From NCBI RefSeq assembly GCF_029892605.1, contig NZ_JARXWF010000004.1, positions 62,001 to 126,000 of the forward strand: a stretch of 64,000 nt of DNA, read 5' to 3'. The stretch comes from Parabacteroides sp. PM6-13 (GTDB taxonomy: Bacteria > Bacteroidota > Bacteroidia > Bacteroidales > Tannerellaceae). How positions within the stretch are numbered: the stretch's first letter is position 1; every line of letters begins with the position of its first letter. Made by a program: the position numbers and the translations under genes. The notes below the pieces were generated by a model that had not been told where the DNA came from, did not search any database, and saw nothing but the letters and a program-made list of their open reading frames with translations. Of the stretch, positions 63,091 through 64,000 are shown piece by piece.

Positions 63091-63318
63091 GGAAGATTTT
63101 CATATAAATCCCGCAGGGATTTCCTATTCGTAACCGCGGGTGTAGCGAAGCAAACCCGTGGTAGGTAGGCAGATAGACAAGACCTACTCTACAAGCAACC
63201 CCGAAGCGGGTTGAACCCATTCCGGGTTCGTTAGTTATTATTAGCGGAATACCCCCGGTCGTTCGCTTCGCTCTCTTACCGAGGGTTACGAATAGGAAAT
63301 CCCTGCGGGATTTAACTC
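63091..63318 (+). mobile_element. 228-bp MITE-like element, right copy
   Basis: Identical to 40498-40725 except for one base, in the same orientation, with the perfect 30-bp terminal inverted repeats at 63106-63135 and 63284-63313. It lies 135 bp after fcl. Recombination between the two copies would remove the entire polysaccharide locus as a circle of about 22.6 kb. Confidence 0.8.
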
Positions 63319-63361
63319 ATTTCAGTGTACCTTGCCACCTTCACATATTCCAAGATTGGAA

Positions 63362-63597
63362 GATTCCCCATGGAGCGCTGTAAGCGCGATTCAACCCAGC
63401 CCATGGGTGACCGTAGGGAACCCTGGGTATCAGTATGCGACAACAAAGGAGTTCTGAAGGAACGACTGTGTATATACACAAACACTCAATAGTCACTCCT
63501 TCAGAGTTCCATTTATTATAACCCAAACGACCCAGGGTTCCCCTACGGTCACCCATGGGCTGGGTTGAATCGCGCTGGCAGCGCTCCTTGGGAATCA
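63362..63597. repeat. Palindromic interspersed element, family C
   Basis: Arms at 63362-63428 and 63530-63597 are inverted copies of about 67 bp (GATTCCC, GAATCGCGCT, CAACCCAGCCCATGGGTGAC, GGGAACCCTGGGT). The centre has GAGTTCTGAAGGAACGACTG facing CACTCCTTCAGAGTTCC, a core also seen in family B at 39102-39406. Non-coding. Confidence 0.7.
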
Positions 63598-63623
63598 AAT
63601 CGGAGAAAACCTTCACTGCTTCA

Positions 63624-63672
63624 CCAGCAGCCTGAGGCAACTGGCTACAGAGCGGGGCAATCTATGATTGCT
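63624..63672 (+). repeat. 50-bp interspersed repeat, copy 4
   Basis: Same sequence as 39680-39729, again directly after a palindromic element. From here to 63780 the sequence is simple TTAACAATT and TTTCTCC repeats without a gene. Confidence 0.75.
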
Positions 63673-63788
63673 ATAACCACTAATCATTAATCATTAACAA
63701 TTAACAATTGCTCCTCCCTTTCTCCTATTTCCTTTCTCCTTCACTCCCCACTAACAACTCCCCACTAACAACTAATCATTAAAAATCC

Positions 63789-63930
63789 TATCTTTGCTAC
63801 TCTAATTGGGGGGAAGGATGAACTATTAGGCTATTTAGCTGTTATATTATTCGAAAGAAGTAGTCGCTGTGGGATACAGAGGTGGCCACTTGGGTAGTAA
63901 TCAAGTAAAAATTCAAATAACAACGAAACA
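63789..63930 (+). promoter_or_regulatory. Promoter box and long structured leader of the next operon
   Basis: TATCTTTG near 63789-63796 fits TAnnTTTG. It is followed by an about 130-nt leader with short inverted segments (CTGTGGGATACAG, GTGGCCAC) before the ATG at 63931. No ORF with a convincing start is inside. It may be a regulatory leader of the polysaccharide export operon. Confidence 0.4.
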
Positions 63931-64000
63931 ATGAAACAGTTTTATAAACAGGGTGTCTTACTCGTCTTGACCGTGTTGTTGAGCGCGTGTGGGAGTACGA
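63931..64000 (+). CDS. Lipoprotein gene start, possibly polysaccharide export (Wza-like), cut by window edge
   Basis: Only 23 codons are present: MKQFYKQGVLLVLTVLLSAC then GST. This is a signal peptide with a lipobox (LLSAC). Bacteroidales Wza-type export lipoproteins start this way (a Cys-Gly-Ser after the signal) and often lie beside such clusters, so that is my guess; any other lipoprotein would fit as well. Confidence 0.5.
   Translation, partial: MKQFYKQGVLLVLTVLLSACGST

Noticed and set aside
1-64000. rRNA or tRNA genes
   Set aside because: I saw no tRNA T-arm/acceptor pattern or rRNA-like sequence in the intergenic regions; all larger gaps are explained by repeats or regulatory sequence.

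Overview
The window looks like a chromosomal segment of a gut-type Bacteroidales bacterium, most probably Parabacteroides or a close relative. This rests on Bacteroidetes-type promoters (TTTG, about 20 bp, TAnnTTTG), the ftsX-DUF3098-uppP-truB-queA-folK gene order, an S46 dipeptidyl-peptidase, a GH97 glycosidase, many signal-peptidase II lipoproteins and an EpsG/WecG-type surface polysaccharide locus. The genus is an inference; no rRNA or tRNA gene is visible.

Layout. 1-1.4 kb: mlaF (cut by the window edge) and mlaE on the minus strand. 1.4-3.2 kb: a non-coding stretch with a candidate small RNA and an array of TGAGAA palindromes, then a DUF234-type ATPase. 3.4-7.7 kb: the housekeeping operon ftsX to folK. 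7.8-12.7 kb: a lipoprotein, an anaerobic sulfatase-maturating-type radical SAM enzyme and two TldD/PmbA proteins. 13-17.8 kb: a 999-residue TPR protein and an outer-membrane barrel. 18.2-20.5 kb: a C1-type peptidase and a TlpA-like lipoprotein. 20.6-22.3 kb: a 1.6-kb insert carrying satD and a DUF3307 membrane gene, bounded by a 36-bp direct repeat that copies the 3' end of the neighbouring S46 peptidase gene. 22.3-27 kb: S46 peptidase, flippase and ruvB. 27.1 kb: ohr.

27.8-36.5 kb holds the most striking locus: a PaaK-like ligase, a LuxE-like acyl-protein synthetase, a LuxC-PaaK fusion, an RsbW-like kinase/GNAT fusion, a Cache-HAMP-SpoIIE phosphatase and a STAS protein. This is a luciferase-free fatty-acid-reductase module placed with a complete partner-switching signalling set. 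36.5-39 kb: YhcH and GH97. 39-41 kb: a gene-free zone of palindromic repeat elements.

41-63 kb is a surface polysaccharide locus. It starts with a WecA/MraY-like initiating transferase and is interrupted by about 1.6 kb of an 84-bp tandem repeat. About 3 kb follow in which ten further single copies of the repeat separate small genes (GxxExxY, toxin-antitoxin, micro-ORFs) in a cassette-like pattern. It continues with flippase, modification enzymes, polymerase and glycosyltransferases, and ends in gmd and fcl. Two copies of a 228-bp element with 30-bp terminal inverted repeats, differing at one base, flank the whole locus. The last 70 bases begin a lipoprotein gene, possibly the polysaccharide export protein.
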